Origin: Promethearchaeota archaeon
GTDB lineage: Archaea; Asgardarchaeota; Lokiarchaeia; Sigynarchaeales; SOKP01
NCBI GenBank assembly: GCA_030605085.1
Contig: JAUWBH010000058.1
Coordinates: 1-30,836 of the forward strand
Reading direction: 5' to 3'
Length of the DNA stretch: 30,836 nucleotides
Shown: in pieces, positions 8,981-17,048 of the stretch
How positions within the stretch are numbered: the first letter of the stretch is position 1
Layout of the letters: each line of letters starts with the position of its first letter
Notes under the pieces: generated by a model
What the model saw: only the letters and a program-made list of their open reading frames with translations
What the model was told of the DNA's origin: nothing
The model's database searches: none
Position numbers and translations under genes: made by a program

Positions 8981-9481
8981 ATGAAGATAAAACAACGCCA
9001 CTTTATTAAGAGTTCAGAGATTAAAACTCTTAAAGAAGACATGTTAAAACAATACGATGAGAATATAGTAGAACAAATTTTTCCTAAAAAATGTAGAATA
9101 GAAATTATCAGTTCGGATGTAGGAACATTTTATGCTATTAATAACGAATTAAAGTTGTGGAAGTCAAAGGAAGGATATATTCCCGTTTTGGCTTATCTAT
9201 TAAAGAATAAAATTGATTTGAAAACAATAATAGTTGATATGGGTGCCATACGTTATGTCACAAATGGAGCACATGTAATGAGGCCAGGAATTACGAAAAT
9301 AGATGTTGGGATAAAAAAAGGAGATATTGTAAGAATTGCTGACGAGACTCACGATAGAGCTTTAGCTGTTGGGAAAGCTATGTTTGATGCCAAAGAAATG
9401 GAGGCTAAAAAGTCGGGAAAAGTTGTTAAAAATTTACATACTATAAAAGATCAAGTTTGGAATCTTTCTAAGACATTTTAG
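8981..9481 (+). CDS. PUA-domain RNA-binding protein, MCT-1/Tma20-like
   Basis: 166 residues. An N-terminal pre-PUA region (1-80; RHFIKSSEIKTLKEDM...) is followed by a PUA domain at about 82-155. The diagnostic PUA core VDMGAIRYVTNGAHVMRPGI is at 85-104, then GDIVRIAD and RALAVGKA. The size and two-part plan match the archaeal homologues of eukaryotic MCTS1/Tma20, which bind the small ribosomal subunit and act in initiation or 40S recycling. The exact role in archaea is not established. The start is the ATG at 8981; no strong SD is visible, only AAAAAGA, and it may be co-transcribed with the GTPase upstream. Confidence 0.88.
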   Translation: MKIKQRHFIKSSEIKTLKEDMLKQYDENIVEQIFPKKCRIEIISSDVGTFYAINNELKLWKSKEGYIPVLAYLLKNKIDLKTIIVDMGAIRYVTNGAHVMRPGITKIDVGIKKGDIVRIADETHDRALAVGKAMFDAKEMEAKKSGKVVKNLHTIKDQVWNLSKTF

Positions 9482-9511
9482 AAGATTAAATGGAAGTTTT
9501 AGAAGTAATTA

Positions 9512-9685
9512 TTATTTATGGATTGTTAATCTCTTTTTTCTCGCGAGATATTCAGGACAAATTGTGAATCCTGGGAATTGATCACATAAGGGATCACTTT
9601 TAGGTAAAATACAATTTTCGTAAAATGCGCAATTCATTATGATTTTAGTTTCTATATCTGTTTTGTGATTCGTTTTTTGTATCAT
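9512..9685 (-). CDS. Small Cys4 protein, unrecognised
   Basis: A 57-residue frame from the ATG at 9685 to the stop at 9512, preceded by GAAAGAAG. It encodes four cysteines (C19, C25, C34, C43) in MNCAFYENCILP, DPLCDQF and GFTICPEYLARKK. The spacing C-x5-C-x8-C-x8-C and a basic C-terminus suggest a small Zn- or Fe-S-binding protein. An internal Met at 17, just before the first Cys, is an alternative start. Below the usual size cut-off of gene callers. I do not know the family. Confidence 0.6.
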   Translation of the reverse strand: MIQKTNHKTDIETKIIMNCAFYENCILPKSDPLCDQFPGFTICPEYLARKKRLTIHK

Positions 9686-9753
9686 CTTCTTTCTGTATTC
9701 CGAATAATAGTTGAGTTTTTTTTATTTATCTTAGGTTTATTGTTAATTTATCG

Positions 9754-10077
9754 TTAAACAAATTCCTCTTTTAAAATCGCAATAAAGAGATCTCTATCGT
9801 TATATAAAATATTATCTAAGGAATTGCCGTTCAAAGCGTAGAATTCACTTTCAAATAAAGCTAACAACACAATTAAAGCGTTCGTTATAAAATTCTTATC
9901 GTTAGTTTCTTTTAAAATATGCATTAATTCAATAAATTCTTGACATATACAAATTATTCTTTTATCAAGGTCGCCTATTTTTGAAAGTTGATCAAAAATA
10001 TCAGAATAGAAAACATGTTCTACTTCTTGGATAATTTTCAAAATCTTGCTACAACCCTTAACCCGTAAATATGTCAA
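9754..10077 (-). CDS. Hypothetical helical protein
   Basis: 107 residues, predicted all-helical, with a TTG start at 10077 and GAG five bases upstream; no ATG is near. It has three Cys (C9, C43, C45) but no spaced metal motif, and no signal peptide. Lies between the small Cys4 gene and a 460-bp non-coding stretch. No family recognised. Confidence 0.55.
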   Translation of the reverse strand: MTYLRVKGCSKILKIIQEVEHVFYSDIFDQLSKIGDLDKRIICICQEFIELMHILKETNDKNFITNALIVLLALFESEFYALNGNSLDNILYNDRDLFIAILKEEFV

Positions 10078-10536
10078 TATCTCTAGTAATATGAAAATAA
10101 AAGTAAATTAAATTTTTAAGAGTAATTTTTTTTCGGTTCATTTGTTCCACCATCCCGAAAAAAAAAAAATTTTCCTTTTATCCCTATGAAAACTATTAAA
10201 TACTTAATTTTACTGCACACGAAATTTTTTCCATCTAACCCTTAGTAAAATTTCTGTAGTTATTGATTCAAAAAATTTTACTTAGATATTTATATATGAA
10301 TTCAATATCTTTAATGTTATGATAAGGCTGAGTAATTTAAATAAATTTGAGAATCAAAAATTAATAAAATTGTGTTATCGTGATATTATGTAATCTATAT
10401 AACACATGGTTCTATTACTAAATTTTTTTTATATTACTTATATCATTCAGATCTTACTCAGATGGGTATTTTTGATATACTCAAAAGTATATCAAGATGA
10501 CTCGCTGAAAATATATTAGAATTAAAAAAAGAGGTT
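10078..10536. other. Non-coding AT-rich stretch with long A/T hairpin
   Basis: No credible gene was found here in either strand. It contains an inverted repeat, T8CGG at 10126-10136 pairing with CCGA8 at 10155-10165 (11 bp, 18-base loop), close to the 5' end of the 9754-10077 gene. TATA-like stretches such as ATATTTATATATG near 10285-10300 may belong to a promoter for the gene at 10537, but distance and sequence do not settle it. Confidence 0.4.
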
Positions 10537-10845
10537 ATGTGTGTTAAAATGAGCATGTATCGTAGTTACCTTCTTAAGAACGAATTCTGGGCAAAAAAAG
10601 GGAATGAAAAAAATCCAGACTCTGAAAAGGTCTATATTAAACACGATGAGCTTGGCGGTATTTACGCAATAATTCAGACAGAGAAAAGAGGTGTAAAGAT
10701 TATAGCAAATAGGCAGGAGTATTTTTTTAATAATTTTGACAAGTTAGATTTCTTTTTGAACAGCCGCAAGCAGAAACAAGATAATTTTATAAAAATTCTA
10801 AAGAGAAAGAACATTTCAAAGAAATTAAGAACTTTAGATATTTAG
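10537..10845 (+). CDS. Hypothetical basic protein
   Basis: 102 residues (or 98 from the ATG at 10549). A GAGG sits only two bases before the ATG at 10537, too close to be ideal, while the ATG at 10549 is 14 bases from it, so the start is ambiguous. The middle part (DELGGIYAIIQTEKRGVKIIANRQEYFF) looks like a small beta-sheet unit; the C-terminal 30 residues are strongly basic (KQKQDNFIKILKRKNISKK). Nucleic-acid contact is possible but not shown. No family recognised. Confidence 0.55.
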   Translation: MCVKMSMYRSYLLKNEFWAKKGNEKNPDSEKVYIKHDELGGIYAIIQTEKRGVKIIANRQEYFFNNFDKLDFFLNSRKQKQDNFIKILKRKNISKKLRTLDI

Positions 10846-11175
10846 AGTACTTATATTATCACGGGGTTTTAATAAAGAATTCTATAAGCAGTAGAATCAA
10901 TTATTTTTTCAGAGATATTAATACCTTTTTTGTCAAAGAAAAAAAAATTAAAAATATTTATAAATTTTTAATCTGAAATCTAATATTTCGAAGTTTAAGA
11001 AGATTGAAGCAAATGTTATTGATTTTTTTGACTGTAAATATTTGTAAAAAAATTTTTGTGATGTTAGAATTTTTATTTGCGAAATTTATTAATTCTTAAA
11101 CAGTTAAAAAAAAAGTTTTCTTAAATTTAAAAACTATATGAACTAGTTCCACCATACAGAGTTAGGTGATGTTAT
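10846..11175. other. Non-coding AT-rich stretch
   Basis: Homopolymer-rich sequence with stops in all frames. I see no RNA gene. A TATA-like TTTAAAAACTATATG near 11126-11140 is about 40-50 bases before the Cys4 gene at 11176 and may be its promoter. Confidence 0.4.
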
Positions 11176-11535
11176 ATAGTTCAATTTCAGGTAAATAAGG
11201 ATGGTTCAGAATATTCTAAGTGTGGACTTTGTAGATTCTACTCAGAAGGCTTCTGCTATAAATGGTCGTTTCCAATTCAAGAAAAGCACACTCCTTGTAC
11301 AAAATATAAACGTCAAGAAAAAGCTCAAGAAGAGGTAGCGAATAAAGCAATACAAAAAATTGAAGTTAGTAGCAGTCAAATAATTGCGAATAAAATAACT
11401 CAAGAACTTTTTTACGAATTAAATAAACTTAAAGAAGAAGTAATAGGCAAAAGATTTGACGAGATTTATATTGACCTGGATGGATTAATTGACAGGTTTA
11501 AAAAGAAATTTGAGATTAATAATATTACTATCTAA
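11176..11535 (+). CDS. Cys4 coiled-coil protein lacking any Met, apparent ATA start
   Basis: An uninterrupted frame of 119 codons that contains no ATG, GTG or TTG, so ordinary callers miss it. Upstream, in frame, is TGA at 11167. The only start-like codon is ATA at 11176, five bases after AGGTGAT (11164-11170), a near-perfect match to the archaeal SD consensus. The out-of-frame ATG at 11169 lies inside that SD and opens a 9-codon frame only. The protein has C16-x2-C19-x7-C27-x13-C41 (KCGLCRFYSEGFCYKWSF ... HTPC), like small Zn or Fe-S modules, then a helical region about 45-115 ending in DLDGLIDRFKKKFE. The strong protein-like composition argues for a real gene. A sequencing indel near the start is the alternative. 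Confidence 0.6.
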   Translation: MVQFQVNKDGSEYSKCGLCRFYSEGFCYKWSFPIQEKHTPCTKYKRQEKAQEEVANKAIQKIEVSSSQIIANKITQELFYELNKLKEEVIGKRFDEIYIDLDGLIDRFKKKFEINNITI

Positions 11536-11651
11536 ATTTGTTCCATAAAGATTTTTGAGTTCTATTTTCTCATTTTTTAAAAAATTTTAAATTATTTTAG
11601 ATATAAACAGCTTATAGCAAATTTAAGTAAATCTATAAATAATAGTCCTAA

Positions 11652-12617
11652 ATGTTTATTATGACTAAGGTACGCTTCATATTAGATAGTGATATTGGAT
11701 CAGATATAGATGACGCAATGGCGCTCTTATTATGCCTTAGAATTCGAGATTTTCCTCTGGTTGCTATAACTACTGTTTATTTTCGCGTAGAACTTCGAGC
11801 GCGAATTGCAAGAAAAATGTTAACATTGGACGGTGTAGATATTCCTGTAGGTATAGGAATAAGTAAACCAATCGATAAATTGGGCTTCCTTTGGGCGACA
11901 GGAAAAGAAGGAGAGGGATTATTATCTAAAGAGGATTTTGAAGTCCCATTATCAGAATTAGGTGTAATCAAAGATGGAATTGAATTAATGTATAATACAG
12001 TTCAAAGATACTCAAAAAAAATAGAAATAATCTCAATTGGTCAATTTACTAATATAGCAAAAGCAATCAAAAGATATCCTAATTTTTCAAGCTTTGTTTC
12101 GAGAATCTGGTCAATGTCGGCAGGAGTAACTTTCCCTGGAGCTATCCCTGAAAAATTTCCAGATCCAAGTAATAGTTATGAAGCTATTCCAAGTCATAAT
12201 ATTAGATGCGATCCTAAAGCGGCAAAAATTGTGCTAAAATCAGGAATACCTATAACTTTCGTTGGAAATGATGTGACTACTAAAGTATTTTTTAATGAAG
12301 TAGATATAAATAAGGTTAAAAGCCAAGGTTCTGCACTTAATAGAGCTGTAATGAATATGATGAAAGTCTGGCTGGACTATCGTTCAAAAATATTTCATAG
12401 AAAGATTGATCAAACCTGTTTACACGATGCGTTAGTAGTTGCAGAAGCTAATAGAATGGAATTTACGAAAAAAATCCCTATAGATATTAAGATATTCGAG
12501 GATGGATCAACTAATGTCCGTTTAAATGAGGAATCAAATTATGAAATTTGTTGGTCAGTTAATTCGGAGGATTTTTTAAATTGGTATTTAGAAACAGCGT
12601 GTAAAAGCAATTTTTAA
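11652..12617 (+). CDS. Inosine-uridine-type nucleoside hydrolase family protein
   Basis: 321 residues of the IunH fold, which hydrolyses the N-glycosidic bond of ribonucleosides. The Ca-binding signature LDSDIGSDIDDAMAL is at 11-25 (D12, D14, D18, D20, D21). SIGQFTNIAKAI (128-139) matches the family's ScGPLTNiA block, HNIRCDPKAA (182-191) the NxxxDPxAA block, and CLHDALVVAE (256-265) the C-terminal His-Asp pair. Two ribose contacts of the characterised enzymes look changed: the usual GN after ITTV is YF, and the Glu two before the conserved Asn is Ser181. Activity or substrate may therefore differ. The ATG at 11652 or the one at 11661 (MTKVRF) could start it. It stands alone with short non-coding flanks. 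Confidence 0.87.
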   Translation: MFIMTKVRFILDSDIGSDIDDAMALLLCLRIRDFPLVAITTVYFRVELRARIARKMLTLDGVDIPVGIGISKPIDKLGFLWATGKEGEGLLSKEDFEVPLSELGVIKDGIELMYNTVQRYSKKIEIISIGQFTNIAKAIKRYPNFSSFVSRIWSMSAGVTFPGAIPEKFPDPSNSYEAIPSHNIRCDPKAAKIVLKSGIPITFVGNDVTTKVFFNEVDINKVKSQGSALNRAVMNMMKVWLDYRSKIFHRKIDQTCLHDALVVAEANRMEFTKKIPIDIKIFEDGSTNVRLNEESNYEICWSVNSEDFLNWYLETACKSNF

Positions 12618-12776
12618 TAATATATTTCTGTGTAATACAGATCTTCGTAAAAGTTCCATTTCACGAACTATTATTATGTTCTTCGAATGCATATTTTTAA
12701 ATTTCAAAAATATATTAAATTAAAGATAATAAATTAAAAATGAGAACGTATAATAAAGATGTGAGGTTAAGGATTT

Positions 12777-13622
12777 TTGCCGAATGTTAGAGTACATTGC
12801 CCTTCGTGTAAAAAAGTGGGCTCTTTTGAAATCTCAGACGAAGCTATGAAAAATACATTACGAGGGCTCTTGGCAGTAAACCTAGCAAGTGGAGTAATAT
12901 GTGAACATTCTTTTATTGCATATGTTGATAAAAATAGCAATATTCGCGATTATTTCATAGCAGATTTTAAAATTGAGACTCCAGAAATGGTTCCAGAGCA
13001 AAAAATTATTGATAAAATGCTAGAGAAAGATGTTGTAGATGTTGACTTAATTAAACTTAATATTAGTGCCACATTGCTCACATATATTCTCAAATCTTTA
13101 TTCTCAAAACAGAAAATAGTGTTAATCTCCAGTCAAGAATTTTTATATCATCATATTCTTAATTTTTTCAAATATATAACTAAAGACTCTTTCGAAACAG
13201 ATATTTCCATTATTACAGAAGAGCATTATAATAATAATAAAAAGAATTATAAAGATTCAATGGTTTTTGAGAGAAATAACATAATCAGAAATGTTAATAA
13301 AATAATCAATCCAAAGAAACTATTTGTAGAAAAACAGATTGTCAAAAACTTTTTGTTCGAAGGCGAATTAGGGTATAGTTATATCGTTCTAAAAAACGAA
13401 ATTCAAAAAGCTTACCAATTATCAAAAGAAATCGTAGATTTAATCAAGGATAGCAGACAAAAAAATGAATCTGTCAATATTTTAAAAATTAATACTGATC
13501 TAGAAAAAAAATATAATATAAAAATAAACATGTTATATCTAAGATTTTTAATCGATATAGTTAAAAACTATTTTGGCGAATCAGTCCCTTCATTTACAGA
13601 TAGTTTTTTTGAGTTCCTATAG
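12777..13622 (+). CDS. Zn-ribbon-like N-terminal protein, conserved hypothetical
   Basis: 281 residues, TTG start with GAGG ten bases upstream. The N-terminus carries HCPSCKKVG (C8, C11) and later VICEHSF (C42, H44), a plausible four-ligand metal site. Around it runs the pattern RGLLAVNLASGVICEHSFIAYVDKNSNIRDYFIADF, which I associate with uncharacterised Asgard proteins, though this is memory and not a search result. Residues 75-281 are Lys/Ile-rich and mostly helical without membrane segments. Function unknown. Confidence 0.75.
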   Translation: MPNVRVHCPSCKKVGSFEISDEAMKNTLRGLLAVNLASGVICEHSFIAYVDKNSNIRDYFIADFKIETPEMVPEQKIIDKMLEKDVVDVDLIKLNISATLLTYILKSLFSKQKIVLISSQEFLYHHILNFFKYITKDSFETDISIITEEHYNNNKKNYKDSMVFERNNIIRNVNKIINPKKLFVEKQIVKNFLFEGELGYSYIVLKNEIQKAYQLSKEIVDLIKDSRQKNESVNILKINTDLEKKYNIKINMLYLRFLIDIVKNYFGESVPSFTDSFFEFL

Positions 13623-13680
13623 TAATTTCTTTTTTTAATTCTTTTTTTCTAAATATGAAAAAAAAGATGGAGGAAATTAT

Positions 13681-14415
13681 TTATTCTTTATCTTTTATTA
13701 GCCAATTAGCCACTCTATTAGGTAAAAGCCAGCCTAAATAGCTGATTACAACTTCAACCATTAAGATTAGTCTTACTACAAGTAATAATACCGCATTTAA
13801 TGGAAATACTTCCATTAGGAAACCAAAAATCAGAAGGAGGGTAGCTATTAACAATAATCGTCCTCGCCACTTAGTGTTTAAGTTTTCCGACTTCAAACAA
13901 TCTCGAATAAACCAAATCATCGTAACTAAAAGTGATGCAAGTGCATAAATTATGAATATAAACATAATAGATCCACTACTTAAATCAAAAAGGCCGTCCT
14001 TTGTAGCAACCATTGTGGGATTTACAATCAGCAAGGTGATTAAAAGAATTTCGTAAAAAATATGAATCGCTGTATATATTAATACAACCTTCTTTGTATG
14101 CTTAGGAAATAAAAATTTAGACATTACATACATCCAAAGAATTAAACTAAATCCCGTTATCCCGTAAGCTATAAAGAAATATAATGTGTCCGGTAATATA
14201 AAATCAAAAAAGATAAATGTTACAAACGAAATTCCCGCCGAAAGCCACGGTACCCTTGTAATAGTTAATGAAATTCCAACCGCTAAAATATCGTTTTGTT
14301 TATTTTTATAACCTCTATATGCTATTATTAATCCAATAATCATTCCAAATATAGCGTATGCTAAACTTGTACTTCCATGAACTATTTCTACTTCTGTTAA
14401 ATCTTCTAATCCCAT
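13681..14415 (-). CDS. Seven-helix membrane protein, paralogue A
   Basis: 244 residues from the ATG at 14415 (MGLEDLTEVE), chosen because the tandem paralogue begins the same way; a TTG five codons upstream is possible. Seven hydrophobic helices are visible. The N-terminal stretch is short and acidic, and the C-terminus is VANWLIKDKE. Conserved with the paralogue: VPW(L/F)S(A/S)GISF.TFIFF near 58-74, KSEN....RWRGR(L/F)LLI before helix 6, and YLGWLLP..VA.WLIK at the end. The charged loop WRGR and the helix count recall receptor-like or sensor proteins, but no known family signature is present. Downstream on the minus strand is a T-rich tract. Confidence 0.8.
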   Translation of the reverse strand: MGLEDLTEVEIVHGSTSLAYAIFGMIIGLIIAYRGYKNKQNDILAVGISLTITRVPWLSAGISFVTFIFFDFILPDTLYFFIAYGITGFSLILWMYVMSKFLFPKHTKKVVLIYTAIHIFYEILLITLLIVNPTMVATKDGLFDLSSGSIMFIFIIYALASLLVTMIWFIRDCLKSENLNTKWRGRLLLIATLLLIFGFLMEVFPLNAVLLLVVRLILMVEVVISYLGWLLPNRVANWLIKDKE

Positions 14416-14870
14416 ATTATTCAAAAACAACTCTTTTAGTTTTTTTAACTATTAATTCTAATAACTTAAGTTATATTTTAATAAGTTATATTCTAATTTA
14501 AGTCTACTAATTTGTCAAATTAATTTTGAATGTTTAATTTTCAATTTTCCATTCTTAGTGTGATTTTATTTACGAATTTATAAATTAAAAAGACTGTTCA
14601 GATATTGTTCAAAAATTGTTAAAGAATTTTTTTTTGAATAAAAAAAAAGTTAAAGAAAAACTATTATTTATGTTTTTCTTGTAGTTTTCGTACCTTTTCA
14701 CTGATTTTTACCTGGATTACAATAAGCCAATTAGATGATTAATTTTTTAACCATTTGCTTCGAAATTAATATCTTTCTTCTTAAGTTTGTAGACAGAAAT
14801 TAATTTTTCTTCGGCAAATTACACAAAGTTTAGTCTAAATATGAAAAAAAAAATATTGAATAGATATAAT
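14416..14870. other. Intergenic region between the membrane-protein paralogues
   Basis: AT-rich and without a credible gene. T9-GAAT-A9 (14627-14648) can fold as a hairpin. An 18-base string, TCTAAATATGAAAAAAAA, at 14834-14851 recurs at 13648-13665, in each case just past the 3' end of a paralogue, so the duplicated unit included some 3' flank. Confidence 0.5.
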
Positions 14871-15608
14871 TTATTGATTTTCTTTTATTAACCATTTAGC
14901 CACTTTATCAGGTAGAAGCCAACCTAAATAAGCAAAAATGAGACGAGTCACTAAGAAAATTCTTGCTATAAAGAGAGTTGTAATAGTTATTGTCAATACA
15001 GTATCCATAAGTGAGCCAACAACCATAAGTATCGTTGAGATTAATAAAAACCTTCCCCTCCATCGGACTTTTTCGTTCTCCGATTTAAAACACGATCCAA
15101 TAAATAGTATAGTAAATACTAGTAGAGATGCAAGCACAAAAATTACGAATAATGTTGGTATTGTGCCTGCTTCAGAATCAAATCTTCCTGACATTGTGCC
15201 TACCATCGATATATTACTAAATAGCAGATATATTAAAATAACTTCAAATGCAATTCCAAGTATTAAATATATTAATACAATCTTTTTTACTGATTCTGGA
15301 TATAAAAGGGAAGATAACGCATGAACATAAAATAATATAGCAAAAGCGACGAAACCGTAATTAATAAAGAAATATAGAGCTGGCGGTAATGTGAAACCAA
15401 AGAATATAAAGGTTAAAAACGAAATTCCACTGCTAAACCACGGCACACAAGCCAAACTTATTGAAATTCCAACGCCTAAAAGTTCTATTCTTTTATATTT
15501 AAAATATTTTATCACAATTAATGATCCAATTAGTACTCCGACTATAGCATATATTAAACTTAATGTACCTTGAGCTATTTCCAATTGTGTTAGATCTTCT
15601 ATTCCCAA
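14871..15608 (-). CDS. Seven-helix membrane protein, paralogue B
   Basis: 245 residues, TTG start (MGIEDLTQLE) with AGGGG about nine bases upstream. Its layout matches paralogue A throughout, with seven hydrophobic segments near residues 13-33, 43-71, 78-101, 106-130, 148-170, 184-203 and 207-231. The PWFSSGISF, KSENEKVRWRGR and YLGWLLPDKVAKWLIK blocks are all present. It lies upstream of A on the same strand across a 455-bp gap, so the pair is a tandem duplication; whether they share a transcript is unclear. Integral membrane protein of unknown function. Confidence 0.8.
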   Translation of the reverse strand: MGIEDLTQLEIAQGTLSLIYAIVGVLIGSLIVIKYFKYKRIELLGVGISISLACVPWFSSGISFLTFIFFGFTLPPALYFFINYGFVAFAILFYVHALSSLLYPESVKKIVLIYLILGIAFEVILIYLLFSNISMVGTMSGRFDSEAGTIPTLFVIFVLASLLVFTILFIGSCFKSENEKVRWRGRFLLISTILMVVGSLMDTVLTITITTLFIARIFLVTRLIFAYLGWLLPDKVAKWLIKENQ

Positions 15609-15736
15609 ATTTGAAACCCCTAATTATTATTTTTAATATAGAGTATAATATATCTAATCTTATAACTTATATTTAAATATGATTTTATTTTAGAAATTCG
15701 TTTAATTCGATCATTAGAAAATGTAAAAGCTGTAAT

Positions 15737-15751
15737 ATATTTATAACGCAT
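15737..15751 (+). repeat. IS630-type left terminal inverted repeat
   Basis: ATATTTATAACGCAT, the exact reverse complement of 16889-16903. It lies 88 bp before the transposase start. Confidence 0.75.
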
Positions 15752-15838
15752 AAATTAATCTCGTATTCTTTAAGATTTTTTGTACATATCACTTGGATAT
15801 CACACCCTTAAATAAGATCTCTATTTGCTCTTAGAAGT

Positions 15839-16372
15839 ATGGAAAAACTTCAAATAATAAGATGCTCTCCCGATTACGACGAGCTGGTCGATTTATATAG
15901 AAAGGAGAGGCATCCTAAGCTAAAGGAACGATATCAAACTCTCTATTTAATGCATGAGCTGGGAAATTGCACTCACGTCGCAAAATTGCTCAAAAAGAAC
16001 CGAAGAACAATTCAATTGTGGATTAATACGTTTAATAAAGGCGGTTTGGAAGCAATCGTGCCAAATTCTCCCCCAGGACGCCCCCCAAGGCTCTCAGAAT
16101 ACCAAATGGAAGAATTAAAAAAAGACATTTTAACGCATCCTCGTGAATTAGGATATGACTTTAGCAATTGGGAAGGAAAGAATGTGTCGCACCATATTAA
16201 GGAGAAATTTGGCGTGTCTCTTAAAGTGCGCCAATGCCAGTATCTCCTTCACAAATTAGGTCTCACGCTCCAACGCCCGAGATATAAATTTCCAAAAGCA
16301 GATCCTACAAAACAAGAAGAATTCATAATAGAATTTAAAAAAAGTTGGATACTCTCGGAGAAAGCGATGTAA
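15839..16372 (+). CDS. IS630-type transposase, frame A (DNA-binding part)
   Basis: 177 residues. It has a helix-turn-helix segment (KERYQTLYLMHELGNCTHVAKLLKKNRRTIQLWINTFNKGG), then the linker PPGRPPRLSEYQMEELKKDI and a winged-helix part ending YLLHKLGLTLQRPRYKFPKADP. These are typical of IS630/Tc1-like transposases, where they bind the terminal repeats. It has no catalytic residues of its own and ends at TAA 16370-16372, 27 bases into frame B. The full enzyme needs the shift at 16337-16344. Confidence 0.9.
   Translation: MEKLQIIRCSPDYDELVDLYRKERHPKLKERYQTLYLMHELGNCTHVAKLLKKNRRTIQLWINTFNKGGLEAIVPNSPPGRPPRLSEYQMEELKKDILTHPRELGYDFSNWEGKNVSHHIKEKFGVSLKVRQCQYLLHKLGLTLQRPRYKFPKADPTKQEEFIIEFKKSWILSEKAM
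16337..16344 (+). promoter_or_regulatory. A7G slippery heptamer, probable -1 frameshift site
   Basis: TTT followed by seven A and a G. Reading frame A gives FKKSWILSEKAM and stops. Slipping back one base gives FKKKLDTLGESDVILFQDEA and enters the DDE domain without loss. A-run frameshifting is known for several IS families. Confidence 0.7.
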
Positions 16373-16899
16373 TTCTTTTTCAGGACGAGGCGAGCGTGCA
16401 ATTTGCCCCTACTATCACTCGGATGTGGTCGCTTAAGGAACAACAGCCTGAGATATTGACATATGGCGGTCGAAAGCGGCAACCTCTCATTGGTGCGGTT
16501 GAACCACTCGCAGGAAGGATTCATACGGCGTTTTTCGATACCTTAAAAACAGAACAGTTCCAACATTTTTTAGAGGGGCTTCTTGCTCGGTATCCTGATG
16601 CAGAAAAACTACTTCTGATATTAGATAATGCCCGTGTTCATCATTCCAAGGATTTAGAGCCGTTTTTAGAGGCTCATAAAGACAAGCTCGAACTCATGTA
16701 TTTGCCACCATATTCACCTGATTTGAATCCAATGGAATGGATTTGGAAGAAAATGCGAAAGGAAGTTACGCACAACACTTTTTTTGAAAATTTTAAGAAT
16801 TTCCAACGAGCATTGATAAAATTTTTTAATAAATTTAAATTACAATCACTTGAGATTAAATCTTTATGTTGTTTTGCGAATTTATTTAATGCGTTATAA
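16345..16899 (+). CDS. IS630-type transposase, frame B (DDE catalytic part)
   Basis: Carries the catalytic domain. The first Asp is in LFQDEASVQF (D14), the second in LLLILDNARVHHS (D94), and the Glu in YLPPYSPDLNPMEWIWKKMRKEV (E131). This is the standard IS630 DDE_3 arrangement with about 36 residues between the last two. A TTG at 16345 could serve as a start, but there is no SD, so expression by -1 frameshifting from frame A is likelier. The stop codon lies within the right terminal repeat. Nothing indicates inactivation. Confidence 0.88.
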   Translation: MDTLGESDVILFQDEASVQFAPTITRMWSLKEQQPEILTYGGRKRQPLIGAVEPLAGRIHTAFFDTLKTEQFQHFLEGLLARYPDAEKLLLILDNARVHHSKDLEPFLEAHKDKLELMYLPPYSPDLNPMEWIWKKMRKEVTHNTFFENFKNFQRALIKFFNKFKLQSLEIKSLCCFANLFNAL

Positions 16900-16903
16900 A
16901 TAT
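16889..16903 (-). repeat. IS630-type right terminal inverted repeat
   Basis: ATGCGTTATAAATAT, the exact reverse complement of 15737-15751. It includes the last codons and stop of transposase frame B. Confidence 0.75.
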
Positions 16904-17014
16904 TTTCTCTAGTTCCATTTTAAAACCCTTGTTTTATTTTAATACGATTCTATTACCTAATTTTTTAACTATAATTTAAAAATATATCTTTTACTCCAGT
17001 AAAAACTTCTTTTT

Positions 17015-17030
17015 AATTTGATATCAAATT
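17015..17030. repeat. 16-bp perfect palindrome
   Basis: AATTTGATATCAAATT, between the IS element and the 3' end of the ABC permease gene. Could be a protein-binding site or part of a transcript end; no gene starts nearby. Confidence 0.35.
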
Positions 17031-17048
17031 GTTAAGGGTTTTAATTGT

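Larger units (their letters stand above)
15737..16903 (+). mobile_element. IS630-family insertion sequence, apparently complete
   Basis: 1167 bp bounded by perfect 15-bp inverted repeats. It holds an IS630-type transposase in two overlapping frames. The ends may be a few bases shorter: ACGCAT...ATGCGT flanked on both sides by TA would fit the family's TA target duplication. The coding part is visibly richer in G+C than its neighbours. It sits between genes and interrupts nothing that I can recognise. Confidence 0.85.

Noticed and set aside
15804..17039. ACCCTTAA (15804-15811) and TTAAGGGT (17032-17039) as ends of the IS630 element.
   Set aside because: Only 8 bp, and a longer perfect 15-bp pair (15737-15751 / 16889-16903) sits at the expected distance from the transposase.
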